Shown piece after piece: positions 1 to 12,391 of a DNA stretch of 64,000 nucleotides (position 1 is its first letter; each line of letters opens with the position of its first letter). The position numbers and the translations under genes are program-made. The DNA comes from Brevipalpus yothersi (taxonomy: Eukaryota > Arthropoda > Arachnida > Trombidiformes > Tenuipalpidae), in NCBI GenBank assembly GCA_003956705.1, contig QZCP01000124.1, positions 196,426 to 260,425 of the forward strand. The letters run 5' to 3'. Under the pieces are notes generated by a model. It did not search any database. It saw only the letters and a program-made list of their open reading frames with translations, and was not told the DNA's origin.

Positions 1-850
1 GGGCTGTGGCTCCAGCAATTCCAACCGAATCAGGGGCTTGCTGTTGGGAAAAGAAAATTCATTTAACATTTCTCTCTCTCATAAGGACCACTGAAAGCGA
101 AAGGTGGCATCCAAGAGAGAAAGTTTCAGAATATAGTGCTTAAATGGATTTTGAATATCCTGAAATTCTACCCATCTAGCATTTCAATTTTCGAACAATA
201 CATATCTATGAGGCTCCAATAGTTGGCGAATAGAAATTTAAAAATTAATTCAGAATTATATCTTACGAAAGAAACATCAGCTGGATTGAGAGGAGCAGTT
301 CCGGGTTCGTTAGTTCGAACTGAAGCTCGGAATCCGAGCTCATCAGCAACATAGTCCACAACTCGTTGTCGTCCATCGACCACACCAAGACTGTAAGAAC
401 CTTGTTTACGACCATAAACATCACCAGCTTCAGTTCTGGTGGTTCCACCGGTCTGACCTAGAGCAAGTGGACTATGCTATTATCTATTGGCTATCTACTG
501 AAATTGACAAACCTTGTTCATTGTAGGCGAATTGATAGTTTCCAGTACCATCTTCTTGTCTTGAGTGTTCAGAGATTCCAGTATCTATAGCACCTCCAAG
601 TCCTGGAGTTGGAACTCCTGATCCGAGGAATGTCTGGCCAGCAGAGGCAACGGTTAAGAGAGCGAAGAAAATAACGGTCTGCAGAGTAGAACACTCGATA
701 AATTAGAACTTTATGAACATAAATGATCAGAAAACTGAAAATTTTTCACCATAATCCATTTGTATGAGTGGATGATACGTAACACGGAAAAGATGACACG
801 AAAAATTGATTTCGATACCAATCCAATCACTTGATCAGACTCACCTTCAT
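1..850 (-). CDS. Cuticle protein, arachnid-type R&R chitin-binding (3' end outside window)
   Basis: Secreted structural protein expected to bind chitin in the cuticle. Coding exons on the minus strand are 850-845 (only ATGAAG), 678-513, 457-267 and 40-1, and it continues past the window start. All joins are GT-AG and keep frame. The protein starts with a signal peptide (MKTVIFFALLTVASAG), then QTFLGSGVPTPG, then the R&R core: GNYQFAYNEQG, GGTTRTEAGDVYGRK, SYSLGVVDGRQRVVDYVADELGFRASVRTNEPGTAP. This core is the chelicerate form seen in adult-specific rigid cuticular proteins. The next exon begins QAPDSVGIAGATA, the start of the low-complexity tail. It shares start exon, intron phases and core with the cuticle gene at 8703-10218, so the two look like diverged duplicates. 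Upstream at 901-936 lie short repeated TATAACTG units of unknown role. Confidence 0.88.
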
Positions 851-1304
851 ACTGATGATGTTAACTAATTACGGCGAGGTTGTCACGAAAAGGGATGATA
901 ACTGTATAACTGTATAACTGAGTATAGGTAAGGTCTGAGAATCGAGTGGTGGACACACGATTCGTAAGGACTAAAGATGTTTAGTAAGAGGCTGATGAGC
1001 AAATGTGATCTGGACGATGGTCAAATCAGCCTTTTATTCGATTTCGTTTCGAGGAGCGAAAAATTTCCGCAAGTGTACTCTTAGGACACTCCTATCGAAT
1101 ATGTTGAGTGTGTTATATGACACATTGTGTGGCCTTCGCCCGGAACTATTAATTCATGATATTGCACCGGTTTTATTCACAAAACTGTACTGTCCATCTC
1201 CTCCCCCTCAGATACTTTTTCCTTTATTATTTTCGAGCGAGAGAGAACGAAAAAATTTTTTTTCTCAACTCCCTCGTATTCTTTTAATCCTTTTTCTCAG
1301 GTAA

Positions 1305-1308
<4 letters not shown>

Positions 1309-1343
<35 letters not shown>
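1309..1343. repeat. (CT)n microsatellite
   Basis: About 17 uninterrupted CT units. One of many GA/CT tracts in the window; it lies about 460 bp upstream of the first cuticle gene's start codon. Confidence 0.95.
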
Positions 1344-1348
<5 letters not shown>

Positions 1349-1863
1349 TCTTATCCTCCTCCTCTTCTTCAACTTACTCTCTTGTCTTCTGAGAGCTGTA
1401 TGCTCACTTTCACTGTCATCTTCTCTTTTCAATTAATCTCGTTTATTCATGCTAATTTATGCATCAGCCTTTTCATCATCATAACTAACGATTTTATTCC
1501 AAGATCAAAAAATGTAACAAGACGTGCATGATAATCAGCTTCTCATCTCACACGTTGCTTAGCTTCTTGATGAAAGAGAGAAAGATAGAAAGATGGAAAA
1601 AATACTATTTCATTCCACTTGTGGACACACGAATTGTTGAATAGTATGTTAAAATCCAGAATAAGGATAAAAGTTATGCTACTAAAACATATTCGACTCA
1701 ATTTCAATTCCACCGATTGATAAGTGATATATATTTACTTATTTATTAAGATAAATGAATATTTAACGGACTATCATGAGTGCGATCATCCATGCCATAA
1801 GTCGCGAAATTGAATCAAAATCGTAACTTTATCGATTACTTCATGCATCATTCTGCAGTTCAT

Positions 1864-1865
<2 letters not shown>

Positions 1866-1926
<61 letters not shown>
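1866..1926. repeat. (GA)n microsatellite
   Basis: About 30 uninterrupted GA units, among the longest pure tracts here. It generates a false SLSLSL open frame on the minus strand. Confidence 0.95.
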
Positions 1927-1927
<1 letters not shown>

Positions 1928-4824
1928 GCTTTCATCTGCAACATTTATCACTTTGAGAACGTTTACGATCAGATTGATTGTTGAGTGATGGCTTAAATAT
2001 GCAGATGAAAGGTAAATAAGAGACTTAAAAAAAGAATAGATGTACTTTATTGGTGGCCACAAATTTGGTTTTGTTTCCGCTCTAGACCTTGATTTGATGT
2101 GAAGTTGGTATGTGCTGGAATTCTCACGTCGATCGATTTGTTTGCACATGAAATAACATATTCAAATTTTTCTGACATGTTGTTGGAGAGGAGAAGAAGA
2201 AAAATTCATCATTCCATGATTTGATTCGGATTGAATGGAGTTCCTTTATAATCAAAAATTCTCCACCTCATGCGATACAGGTAAGTAGCCAGTATAGTTA
2301 GCTACATTCCTAACTGATCATAAAATGCTAGCGAATATCAAAACGTCCAACGTAAATCTCACGCTGATCAGCCTGCTGAGCTTGTGAAGGCAATCTTCAC
2401 ATAATCGTCTTTCGTCTAATTAATTTATCTTCTTCCTCACTCAATAAAACGGACTTTTACCATGAAAATTTTGTTCATTCCATAACATGAGTGCAAGGTG
2501 ATAGTATAGTTACAAAAAAAATTTCTTTTTTCTATCTTGATTACCATAGATATTCGTAATGGTGAACGTTATTGATCTTGTTGAGCATTTTTCCTCTCTC
2601 GAAACATATGTTTCACGTGATATCACGTTAACGATGTGGACATGACGAGGATGAAGTGGGATTCAAAAAGGATTGAAAATTTAGTGAGAGAAGAATTAAC
2701 AAAAATATGATAGATGATGAACTGAATGATGGAGGAGGAAGACATGAGACATGAGGATCAGATTATTAATATTCGAAAAGCCTTCATCATTTGGAGAGAT
2801 AGAGAAAGAGCGAAAAGTACGTATTAAAATTGCCAGAGATATGCAAAAGTCATTTTCAAAGTAATTCGCATTTGTACGAGCTAAGAATTCCAATAAGATG
2901 GATAATTTTCACCATCATTTTGACTACTACTCAATTGATCATCAGAAAAACTATCACAAATGGTCAGCTCTTCTTCTTCTTCATGGTTGGTGGAAAAAAA
3001 ATTTCGGTGAATATTTGCCGAAAATTTTGCTCCAAGCAATCAATAAGAAAATTGATCGGTCAATAAGTGAAAATTACAATGATCGATGATATGATAAGTG
3101 TACTATCATCATTTTTCTTATTGAAGGATTTTTGGTCATTTGATCAGGGAAATTGGGAAAGATTCAAGCTTTAACCTTGCACTGATGATATACAATCGGT
3201 TTTTTGAAACTGGAATATTCTCTCAACACACGTTTAGCATTTGATAAGAGAAAAACAATTCTGAGGCTGGCAAAGTTATATTAATTTACACTCAAAACAA
3301 AACTTAGTTTGTCTAGTTCAGTTCGAGGTTAGTGGAAAAATCGTGATCATTGCTAATTATAAACTGACAAAGTAGCCACTGATGAATAGTTAATGATTAA
3401 AGTAAAGGGCTGGATCAGGATAGAAAATTTTGTTCATTTTGCACATTTACCGCTCAAACATCATGTGTGCCATGTTGAAAAGAGAAAAGTGAACTTTTTG
3501 CGCTACTTTTTTTGCTCAAAAGTATCGAAAATTAGCACCTTATCGTGAAAATTTTCCACTAAGTTATGATCAATGATTATTGAGATCATTTTTTCATGTT
3601 TACTCTTCAAATTACTGCTGAGAATCATCATCAATTTGATGTTGAGACAAATTTTTAGACCTGAGGCTGAGAGAAGAGTTTTCAAAAATGATCTGAACTC
3701 GATGTATTTCTTCCGGCAAATAGTGAATCTCGAGCAAGCAATCAAATAAATCACTTTCCTCCTCCTTCAAATGGAACTTTGATTCGATGATTAATTTGGC
3801 TAACTCTCTATTGGATCATATGTTTTCTTTTCGCTCTCAGTTTGGCACTTGAGCATCTATTAAATGATTAGCCATGTTCACATGGGAACAACATTTTGCC
3901 TCTGGACGATGTGATTATTTTCTTTTTCGTCAAAACGTTCCAGGCTATATTTAATCTCACACAATGTGAGTATGTTGTGTGTAAAAAATTTTCAATAGTC
4001 GATTAATCCATGTAGAAATAGGTGTAATAAGTATTTATAGGAGGCCCATCAATGAGGTGCAGGTAAAGAAGGAAGTCATTGAATAGGGATCAAATCGAAA
4101 AAGCATGTCAAGTGTTTAAATAACTTGGCGTAGGAATGACGATTGGAAATTGATAGGCTCAAAAAGATATGAAATTTCACAGATAGAAAAAAAATAGTTT
4201 ACCAACACATAGCATTCGGCAAGATGGTTCCAGGAGATCGCGAATATTGCCTGAAGATAGAAAGAATTTTGAAATACTCTCTCTCTCTCTGTTCACCTCC
4301 TGGGAATGTTATCAGTGTATCAGAAAAAATAAAAGCCTCCAAATAACACCACATAGTGACAACTATCAGTAATTTGACATTGATAAGTGATAATTAGTGA
4401 GAGTGAAATATACATTCTCAGCATTCTCAACACGAAATTTTTTGAATTTACCTTGCAAATTTGACAGTATTGATTCCCTTTATTTCTGGGTTCGATATCA
4501 ATTTGAACTTCTCTCCACCATCATCTTATCTCACAATATTCATACTCGTTTCTAGCATTGATTGGAGTAGAGATGAGCAGCTTAATTGCATGCTTTCCAT
4601 CGATTCATCATGATCTATTCAAATATTTTCAAAGTTGCTCGAGTGTTGGCACATTAATAATTCAAATAAGTTAAACATCTCACGAATATTGAGCAATAAT
4701 TTCATATTTATAAAGATAGTATCAGAAGCGAGCAACAAACCCTGGAAAGTCTAAAGATTCTTACTTAATCATCTGTAGAAGAATTGATGTCCCTGTGGGT
4801 TGTGGAGAGGGGGATTAGTGAGAT

Positions 4825-4827
<3 letters not shown>

Positions 4828-4869
<42 letters not shown>
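4828..4869. repeat. (GA)n microsatellite
   Basis: About 20 GA units. The minus-strand frame through it (4765-5040) is a repeat translation and not a gene. Confidence 0.95.
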
Positions 4870-4875
<6 letters not shown>

Positions 4876-6290
4876 ATTGCAGAAGATTTTATTTTCGATC
4901 GCATGATAATTCGGTACATTCAGTCCTGGTAAGTGCCTCCAAATGCACACATATAGAGGCACTTGAGCATGAGGCTTGATAGATTCATTCCTCAGATAAT
5001 CCAAGTGATGTGACACATGGACTCGATCATGCTGGTTCATGAAGGAATGTGGTTAGTCAGGGCCAGAGAAATGTGACCACTAATAAGGCTATGGGATTTT
5101 TCTTAATAACAGAGAGAATGAAAAGAAGAGAGAGAGAACCGATTTGCATTCTGGCAGTGGTTATTGCAGAGATCTCCACACTTTTTCTCCATTTTCTTTG
5201 AATTAATGAGTAAAGTGTCTTACTGAGTTTCTTGTGAGGGAGAATGATGATGAGAACTTAATTTTCTTTCGAACGCTTCAATCTCATCGGAAAATGGTAA
5301 TTTTTAAGACTAATCCCACAATATTCAACTGACTTTTTAGCTGATAATAATTTGATAAAAATCTTGAGTATTACCTTAAGTGAAGAGGATGAAATACATC
5401 CCATGCTGCTTTCTTTCTTTTCCAAGATGGTCCAGAATCAACTCAGAGAGAAATATCCTTTGGGAAGTAACTAATTGCAGTACAGATAAGTTTTTGGGCA
5501 CTTATACTTAGTTATGTTAATTTCGCGATGTTTCAATTTTACTCGATTTAACTCCGATTATATTATTGGTATCGGCCATATTTTTGGCAAGCCTTGGTTT
5601 AACTCTCTTGATCCGATGCTATTCTGCTTATCTCTAATCGATAGGCGAAAAGTGATCTTATACCAGGGATCAAGATGATTTCGGCTATCTCGAGGGCCTG
5701 CGGAGAAATTCCAATTTCAATTACTGTAGTGGAAAAAGTTGAATTTTCGCCAAAAAAATTCAAATTTCAAAAAATCATTCCTAAGATATTGTTATAGCTT
5801 CTCTCTCTCCTCGATGAATTCACGTTGCCACCTCACAATCATGATTAAAAGTCTGAACATTCGATAGACCAACTTTCTCTCACAATTTTACGTTAGATTG
5901 ATTTTTCAATCTTTGTGAAGATATCAACGCGAAATTGAAAAATTTGACACTGAGGCAGTATTAATCGACTCCCTGGCTGAATTTGTCAGATTAATTTGGA
6001 TATTTATCCTTATTTTCGAACAAAGAATTACTTTCTCGTTCATAACTGAGAAACGCTGCATAAAAAAGGTATTTTTTCTCACCATTCTACTCAATTCTAG
6101 ATTCAGACAATAATTTTTGTTCACACACAATACAAATCTTTAGTTGATTCTCATACTGAATGGACTGAATTGAATGTTCTAAGTATATAAAATCTTGTTT
6201 CTACTTGCATTTAATTTGAAAAGAGTGAAAATTTTCTTATGATAATTTGGTTTGTTGACGGTAACATATTATAAATCTAATACCATCTGA

Positions 6291-6656
6291 ACAGAGCGGA
6301 TTGAAGATCATGGAACCCTATCATCCAACTGTCGAGCTTCAATTGACGAATTTCCGCCTCATTTTCGAGAGAATTTGATAGTAAACGCCAAGGTTCTTGG
6401 CTCTAGTTCTGAAGAGTTCGAGAGAATACATGTATATACAATTACTTATCAATTTCATGGTCGACCTGTTGGTAGCTCAGTTTCGATTTCTCCCCAAAAA
6501 ATGATAACAATAAAAACATTCTCAAAAAACAAAATAATAAGGTATCATAGTGGTCATGTAAAGAATCAATCGGATACAAACAAAACTTCTGAAAGTTCTG
6601 AACCTGTCAATTCAATCTTATCAATTGGATGTATTAAACCAAAAGCTTCAACCTAA
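6291..6656 (+). other. Orphan open frame, possible netrin/TIMP-like (NTR) exon or relic
   Basis: An open frame of 121 codons follows a stop at 6288-6290 and ends in TAA at 6654-6656. It has no ATG near its start, but an acceptor-like AG sits at 6293-6294, so it could be a terminal exon. The text NCRASIDEFPPHF, LIVNAKVLGSSSEEFE and IHVYTITYQFHG has the order of the N-terminal strands of an NTR module: Cys, a hydrophobic AKV strand, then YTV and FKG-like strands. The usual C-x-C start is not complete, and the rest (KMITIKTFSKNK, then a Ser/Thr-rich tail) is not diagnostic. No signal-peptide exon was found nearby. It may be an exon of a gene with long introns, a decayed copy, or chance. Confidence 0.3.
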
Positions 6657-7988
6657 CTTATCCTAAGCTACTGATACCATATAAATTGATCAGCAACACT
6701 ACACTGTATACTATCACTCATATTAACTATCTTAAGCTGAAAGTGTGGAGTAGCAGTTGATGATCAAATCGAACCTGAACACTGGACATATGAGGCCTTA
6801 AATACTTTTCGATCGTCTCTCTCTCTCGAAAATGCTCTCACTTTCGCGTCCCTCGATCCATCACTTGATGGTGTACTCTGGTCACGTAGCAGTGATGATG
6901 GTAATACCCAGAAAGTCTGATTACTTTTATATGCATTTTAACTAGAGATATCTTACATATTTTACTGATTTGTGGTGCGGAATCGAAGACTAGGGAAGAA
7001 TTTCAATGTTATCGTCATCACTTCGGAATGCTGGATTCTGGGGGTCGATCGTGGGATATAGATTCGACAATAGTACTACCTGGGGATGGAGGAATTAATA
7101 TGAATTAATATCATGCAGGGAAATATTGTTTCACGGATGATTGAACACACTAGATTGGGCACTTGATCAAGGCACAAATTAGTTTCACTTCTCGAGCATG
7201 GTCAAGTGAACATGAGTCCAAAATAAAGCATGTGACTTTGTGATTGGGCAACTTTGTTTGTTGTCTGATCCAAATAATATTGATTCCAGATTGACTAGCC
7301 TCGAAAAAGTTTTCCAAAAGGGAATAAAATTATTGAGGACGTTGAGAATGAAAGTGAAAATTTTGAGAGCTTTCAAATGATAGACATCATGTGTCGAATT
7401 CGAAATGAGAAACAAGCTACCATGAGAAGCGTTTTTGATGATAATGATGATCATTTCGATTCGTTCATTGCTCATTTTTTCCAAACATTCGAGCTCATAC
7501 TGTTCAAGATTTTATCCGAAAAAGCTTACGAATTGCTGATATATTCACACATTCATGGATCAAAAGTCTGTTAGTATGCTTGACGATTGCCACAAATGCT
7601 CGATTCAGAATTTAGCCTTCAAGCGAGCGGACTGTATATTTGAAGTCAACATCAATCGAAAAATTTTACAGAACGGATTAGAAGAGAGAGATAGAGAGAA
7701 AGAGAAAGAAAGAGAAAGAATGAAAGAGTGTGGAAAAGATGCCGATTGAAAGAGAAATGATCATTCTGCCAAAGAATGATTTTCTGACTCTTTAGAGAAT
7801 CATGATTTATTATGGGACTCTTTCTTTCTTTCTTCCTTCTCACATTTTGAAACGATAGAGAATGCATGACGTTTCACCCTGAAATAAGTAAGATTCTGTC
7901 CCAAGAATCGTTAATCAAGATTTGATTATTATTATTATTTCACATGATTCGGAGGGAACAAAGTGAGGCAGCCACCTTAATGATCCCA

Positions 7989-8053
<65 letters not shown>

Positions 8054-8702
8054 GTTGCAGAATTCTTTCTCCATCTATCGCTCTTTCCGAATCATAAATT
8101 GAAATGCCATATGTGTATGAATCCCATGTGATGCAAGCGTATACCCACACTCGGGCTAAGAGCTTATCTTTCTTAATCGATCCCTGTTTTTTGTTAATCT
8201 GCCTCTCTCTCTCTTATATCCACGTTCGGGACACCCTAAGTCTAGGCCTGACGATGATGGTGGCCAAGGGAAAGAGAGATAGAGATGGAGAGAGAGAGAG
8301 AGAGAGAGCGAACAAGCCGGTAATAGGGAGCTATGGTGAGTGGATGAGATATCGAGCACGCGATCTGAAGACCGATCGATGGCCGGTGAGAATGATAAAA
8401 TAAGCCAATATCATTGCTCCAGGCCTGAGTCCCGGTATGTGTGGCAGTGAACCAAGGCCACAGTAACACATCTCTCTATCTCACACACACACACATACAT
8501 TGACGATATGGACAAATGGGTGGGCCTGTGAGAGAGAGAGAAAGAAAGAGAAATGTGCACCAATTACTAGATGGAGGATGATCCTAAGGGCGCGGGAGAA
8601 AGGGTACTAAAAGGCGATCGCTCAGGCCAATTTCAACCACTTCATCTCAATCTTTCGGACCAATTAATTGAGTAGTGATCAACTCAACTTTTCCACGGCA
8701 CC
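6657..8702. other. Non-coding stretch upstream of the second cuticle gene
   Basis: Holds a long CT tract, a shorter GA tract near 8290-8309, and several short overlapping frames on both strands with no recognisable content. The 5' flank of the cuticle gene has a TACTAAAAGG element at 8605-8614 about 90 bp before the start codon, which could serve as a weak TATA-like box. Confidence 0.5.
7992..8053. repeat. (CT)n microsatellite
   Basis: About 31 uninterrupted CT units, about 650 bp upstream of the second cuticle gene. Confidence 0.95.
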
Positions 8703-10218
8703 ATGAAGGTATGGAATACATCATGTGTGTTAGTGTGTGAAAGTGTGTTTTTTTACCGATAGTGTGAAGTTTTTTTTTCAATTGACTTCCTAACGTTCAG
8801 TTTCGAGTGAAAGTTTTTATCTTCCACAAGTTTGCCATTTATTGACGATTTTCTCTCCTTCCCGATATTTTCGATTAGGTTTTCGTTGCTCTCCTTTCCC
8901 TCGTCGCTGTTGCCTCAGCTGGCCAAACTTTCCTCGGAGGAGCCTATGGATATGGCGGTCTCGCCGCTCCATATGCTGCCGCAGGTATTTCCCACACCGG
9001 ACAATCTGTTTCCCAGAGAGCTGAAGACGGAGTTGGAAACTACCAATTCGCCTACCAAGAACAACACGGAACCGGTGGAACTGCCCGACAAGAATCTGGT
9101 GATATCTATGGCCGAAAAGTTGGTTCATACAGTATGGGTATTGCTGATGGCCGAGAACGAGTTGTCCACTACGTTGCTGATGAGCTCGGTTTCCGTGCCC
9201 AAGTCCAGACCAACGAGCCAGGAACTGCTCCACAACAGCCAGCTGATGTTGTCATGGTAAGTTTCGAAAAAATTTCTTGTTCCTTGTCTTAAGTCATGAT
9301 AAACTCTTCATAAGACATTCATCTTATTTAGAGTTATTCCCTGATTCACCAAATATCACATAAATCACTAAATTTATACCATAAATTACTAATTATCCAA
9401 ATTTCTATCAAAACAGAACGCCGCTCCCCAAGCTGTTGCCCATGTTGCCCCTGTTGCCCCTGCCCCAGTTGCCGCTCCAATTGTTGCCCCACGACCAATC
9501 GTCCAAGCTCCAATCGTTGCTCCACGACCAATCGTTCAGGCTCCAATCTACCAAGCCCCAATTGTCCAGGTGAGTTTTTTTGAATATTGCATGCAGTATG
9601 CTAGGTAGCATAGCTCGTTCCATCTTGATCTAGATGAAACCCAATTCACATTGGTACTAGAATCTTATAAGTGAGAGCAGTTTGAATCCATTCGTTTCAT
9701 TATCCATACCTCATCGATCCTATTCACTTATCAGAGAACTTTGGTAAAAACGGCTAGAAACTGAAAACAAAAAATTTAATCAACCTTTCTCATTTCTTGC
9801 AGAAACAAATCTTTGCCGCTCCAATTGCTCAACCAATTGTCCAACAACACGTTGTCGCTCACGCCGCTCCAATTGTCCAAAAACAAATTGTTGCTGCTCC
9901 AGTTGCCCGACCAATTGTCCAGGCCCCACTCTACGGTGGTTATGGCGGATATGGTTATGGCGGATACGGATACGGTGCCGTCGCTGCCCCACACGCCTAT
10001 GGTTCAGTCGTTAAGCACATCTCCGCTGCCCCAGGTCTCGTCGGTGCTTACGGTCTAGGTAAGTTAATTGATTGATTAACTTGATTGCTCTCATTACCTG
10101 ATTAACAAATACAATGCTTACAGGACACTATGGTGCTGGTCTCGGATACACCCATGGCTTGGCCGCTACCGGACTCGGTCTCGGAGCTGTCTATGGAGCC
10201 CCTCTCTACGTCAAATAG
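8703..10218 (+). CDS. Cuticle protein with R&R chitin-binding domain and AAP/GY-rich tail
   Basis: Complete gene with five coding exons: 8703-8708 (ATGAAG only), 8879-9256, 9417-9569, 9803-10058 and 10124-10218. It gives a 295-residue secreted protein. The signal peptide is MKVFVALLSLVAVASAG. The R&R domain (about residues 50-125) contains GNYQFAYQEQHGTGGTARQE, GSYSMGIADGRERVVHYVAD, ELGFRAQVQTNEPGTAPQ and PADVV, as in chelicerate rigid cuticular proteins. After it come repeats of the type APIVAPRPIVQAP and KQIxAAPxAxPIVQ, then a GGYGGYGYGGYGYG run, and the protein ends GAPLYVK. Ala-Pro repeats with Gly-Tyr runs are usual in structural cuticle proteins and Tyr could take part in sclerotisation (inference). 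AATAAA lies at 10290-10295. The six-base start exon is shared with the gene at 1-850. Confidence 0.95.
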
Positions 10219-10289
10219 ACGCTGAATTTTTTGATAGAAATTTCCAATTGATGGCTTTTTGAGGTTTTTTCCCATCTTTTTAACGAGTG

Positions 10290-10295
10290 AATAAA
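10290..10295 (+). terminator. Polyadenylation signal of the second cuticle gene
   Basis: AATAAA sits 72 bases after the TAG stop, the only such hexamer in the immediate 3' flank. The next gene, CDC45, converges from the other strand and ends about 310 bases further on. Confidence 0.7.
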
Positions 10296-10608
10296 ACATT
10301 TCTCAATGAGTTAAACACTAAAAAATGTTTATTTGTCAATTTATTGGATGCTTATTGCAACATAAGTAAAATATCAATCGATATGGTGTACGAGAATAAA
10401 TAATAATAATTGGAGGTACTTTCTTTTGTTGTTGGCTAATGAGTTTGGGCTATGGGAGGCTGTTAAAGAGGACAATAGGTTCCTCAAAAAATTAGATTAG
10501 AAATGACTTCGAAAAGATACATTATAATGACGATTGAAAAATTGGTTGATTTAATGAAAGACTCTACCACCGAATAATGATGAATTGATAAAAAAAAAAC
10601 AATAACAA

Positions 10609-12391
10609 TTAGTCCGAGAAGCTTGTAACCAGTCGGTCAAGTATTTGGTTGATTTGTTCGAAACGGAATCGAACCACGTTGAAATCATACAAGAGAGGTA
10701 GAACCTCTACTCTAAGGTCATGAGCAGTTTGGACAAATAATCTAGCGAACAAATTACGGGTTGGATCCTCAGCTGCTGGTGGTATTCCAACAGCAAGACA
10801 TGAATCTGGATCATCGACTTCTCGAACCACAAGAACGAGGGGTAAATTCATTAATTTCTTCTTCTTAGAAGATGCGAGAAAAGCTCGTAATAGAAAACGA
10901 GCTAGATGATATAAACAGCCAGGATAGCAGAAAAGTCTTGCATCAGGCTGAGTATGTGAGATCATGGCGTATAGATAAGGTCCTTTTGTTTCAATAGCTT
11001 TCAATTCGATCAGATCGTGAACTTGCTTGAGGATAGCTTTGAGCTGAGCTTGGGCTTGTTCAATTCCTTTCATAATAACTTCTATTTTAGACCATGATAG
11101 AGCTTCAAGAGCTTTCATGAACTTTTCTTTCAAATTGAGTTCTCGACAGGGTGATTCGAGTAGAGCATTGAGCCCATACACCATATCAGCCACAGCAAAC
11201 TGATGTCGAAAGCCGTGCTTAGCTTCAAACGAATCACCCACTATACCGTCAAGATTATATTTTTCACTCAAGTTTTCAACCCATTCGAGGACATTCTTTC
11301 GTAAATCAAAATCCATAGCGGGAAAATTGTTTTTACATTGACTCAATGGCAGTCCAAGATCTGCCAAAAATTCCTTGAAACGACATATTCCAGTACGTTC
11401 CCAGACTTTGAATTTACATGATAGCAGGCGAGTGTGTTGAAAACTTTCGTAAAGATTCCAATGTCGATACAGAACGACATTCAAGTCTTTTTTGTGTGTA
11501 ATAGATACAAAAGTTCGTCTACTCACTGGTACATCTAGAATATCATCGATTGATGATTTAGCTGAATTGAACAGATTTTCACCGCTCTTCAATTGAGATA
11601 AACGCTTCAAATGGCTTTTGAGCTCTGAAACGTAGCGAAGAAATGTTTTTGTAGTTATTCTCTCATTGATGTGAAGATCAAAAATTCCTATAATTGAGAG
11701 CCACAATAATTCGTTACTATCTTTTGAAAGTGTCCACGCTAATTTGAAGAATAGCCACGATATTGATTCACCATAATAGGTGTACTCAGAATAGGAGAGT
11801 AAAACTTTTCGCCGCTTATCTTCCCATAATCTTTTCTCATGTCGTCTCTCTAGTTCTTCTAAAGATCGTGATCTTTGTGGAGCATCTTCATCCTCCTCTT
11901 CGTCATCTTCGTCCTCTTCACGAAACACATCGTAATAATCGGGAACGTCTTCTACATCATCTTCATCCATCAATAATCTGAATAGATACACAACAAGGCC
12001 ATCAATCAATTTAACCATGAAAAGGTATTTATAAGTCTACTCACTTAACTTGATCAGGTCGATATATATTATACACATCCACAGGTCTATGGCTATCTGC
12101 TATAAAGATTACATGATGATCATCTGGTTCCAACACTTCGGCAATATCAATTTGTGCACCACAGTTGAGTAATAAAAAATATTTCACACTTTGCTGATAA
12201 GTTTGAAACACTTTAACCATCTCATCGGTCTCCGTGATAGGTATTAAGGTGAATCGTATCTTGTCATACTTAAACAGTGTTGTGATCAATTTAACTGAAC
12301 ACAAAGCATCAACATCATGATTAACCATAATAAGAACGCGTTGTTCAAGTAGTACATCATAAAATTCTTTACGTAAATCTTTGATGAACAT
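10609..12391 (-). CDS. CDC45: CDC45, replication initiation factor of the CMG helicase
   Basis: CDC45 joins MCM2-7 and GINS to form the replicative helicase in the nucleus. Two coding exons, 12391-12045 and 11977-10609, are joined by a 67-bp GT-AG intron that restores VKLLMDEDD. The product is 571 residues, against about 566 in human. The N-terminus MFIKDLRKEFYDVL, the DVDALCSVKLI segment and HVIFIADSHRPVDVYNIY match the DHH-like fold of the family. An acidic run (FREEDEDDEEEDEDAP) follows the intron, as in orthologues. Further anchors are YTYYGESISWLFFKLAWTLSKD, LYRHWNLYES, EFLADLGLPLSQCK and AVGIPPAAEDPTRNLF. The frame stays open upstream of 12391, but 12391 is the first ATG and lines up with the family start. 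SARS2 diverges from it. Confidence 0.95.

Larger units (their letters stand above)
851..6290. other. Non-coding stretch, 5' flank of the first cuticle gene
   Basis: No open frame here has both a convincing start and recognisable protein content. The frame at 1005-1304 (+) is 99 codons but has no known motif and overlaps the cuticle promoter region. The frames at 1841-2149 and 4765-5040 (-) are largely translations of GA tracts. The rest is AT-rich sequence with scattered ATCATC and GATGAT runs. I see no gene in it. Confidence 0.6.

Noticed and set aside
1005..1304. 99-codon plus-strand frame
   Set aside because: No motif, ends in a Phe/Leu run next to a CT tract, and overlaps the cuticle gene's 5' flank.
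1841..2149. Minus-strand frame with a long Ser-Leu run
   Set aside because: Translation of the (GA)n tract. The same applies to frames at 4765-5040, 16031-16363, 17119-17343, 38726-38914, 50037-50306, 58550-58795, 59425-59676 and 60561-61010.
7185..7749. Overlapping frames of 60-99 codons
   Set aside because: Both strands are open over the same AT-rich DNA, with no motif and no splice logic.
8817..9260. Alternative frames across the second cuticle gene on both strands
   Set aside because: They are shadows of the R&R coding exon 8879-9256, whose own frame gives the recognised domain.
9408..9994. Minus-strand Trp/Asn/Gly-rich frames resembling a repeat protein
   Set aside because: Antisense of the Ala-Pro-Val repeats of the cuticle gene.
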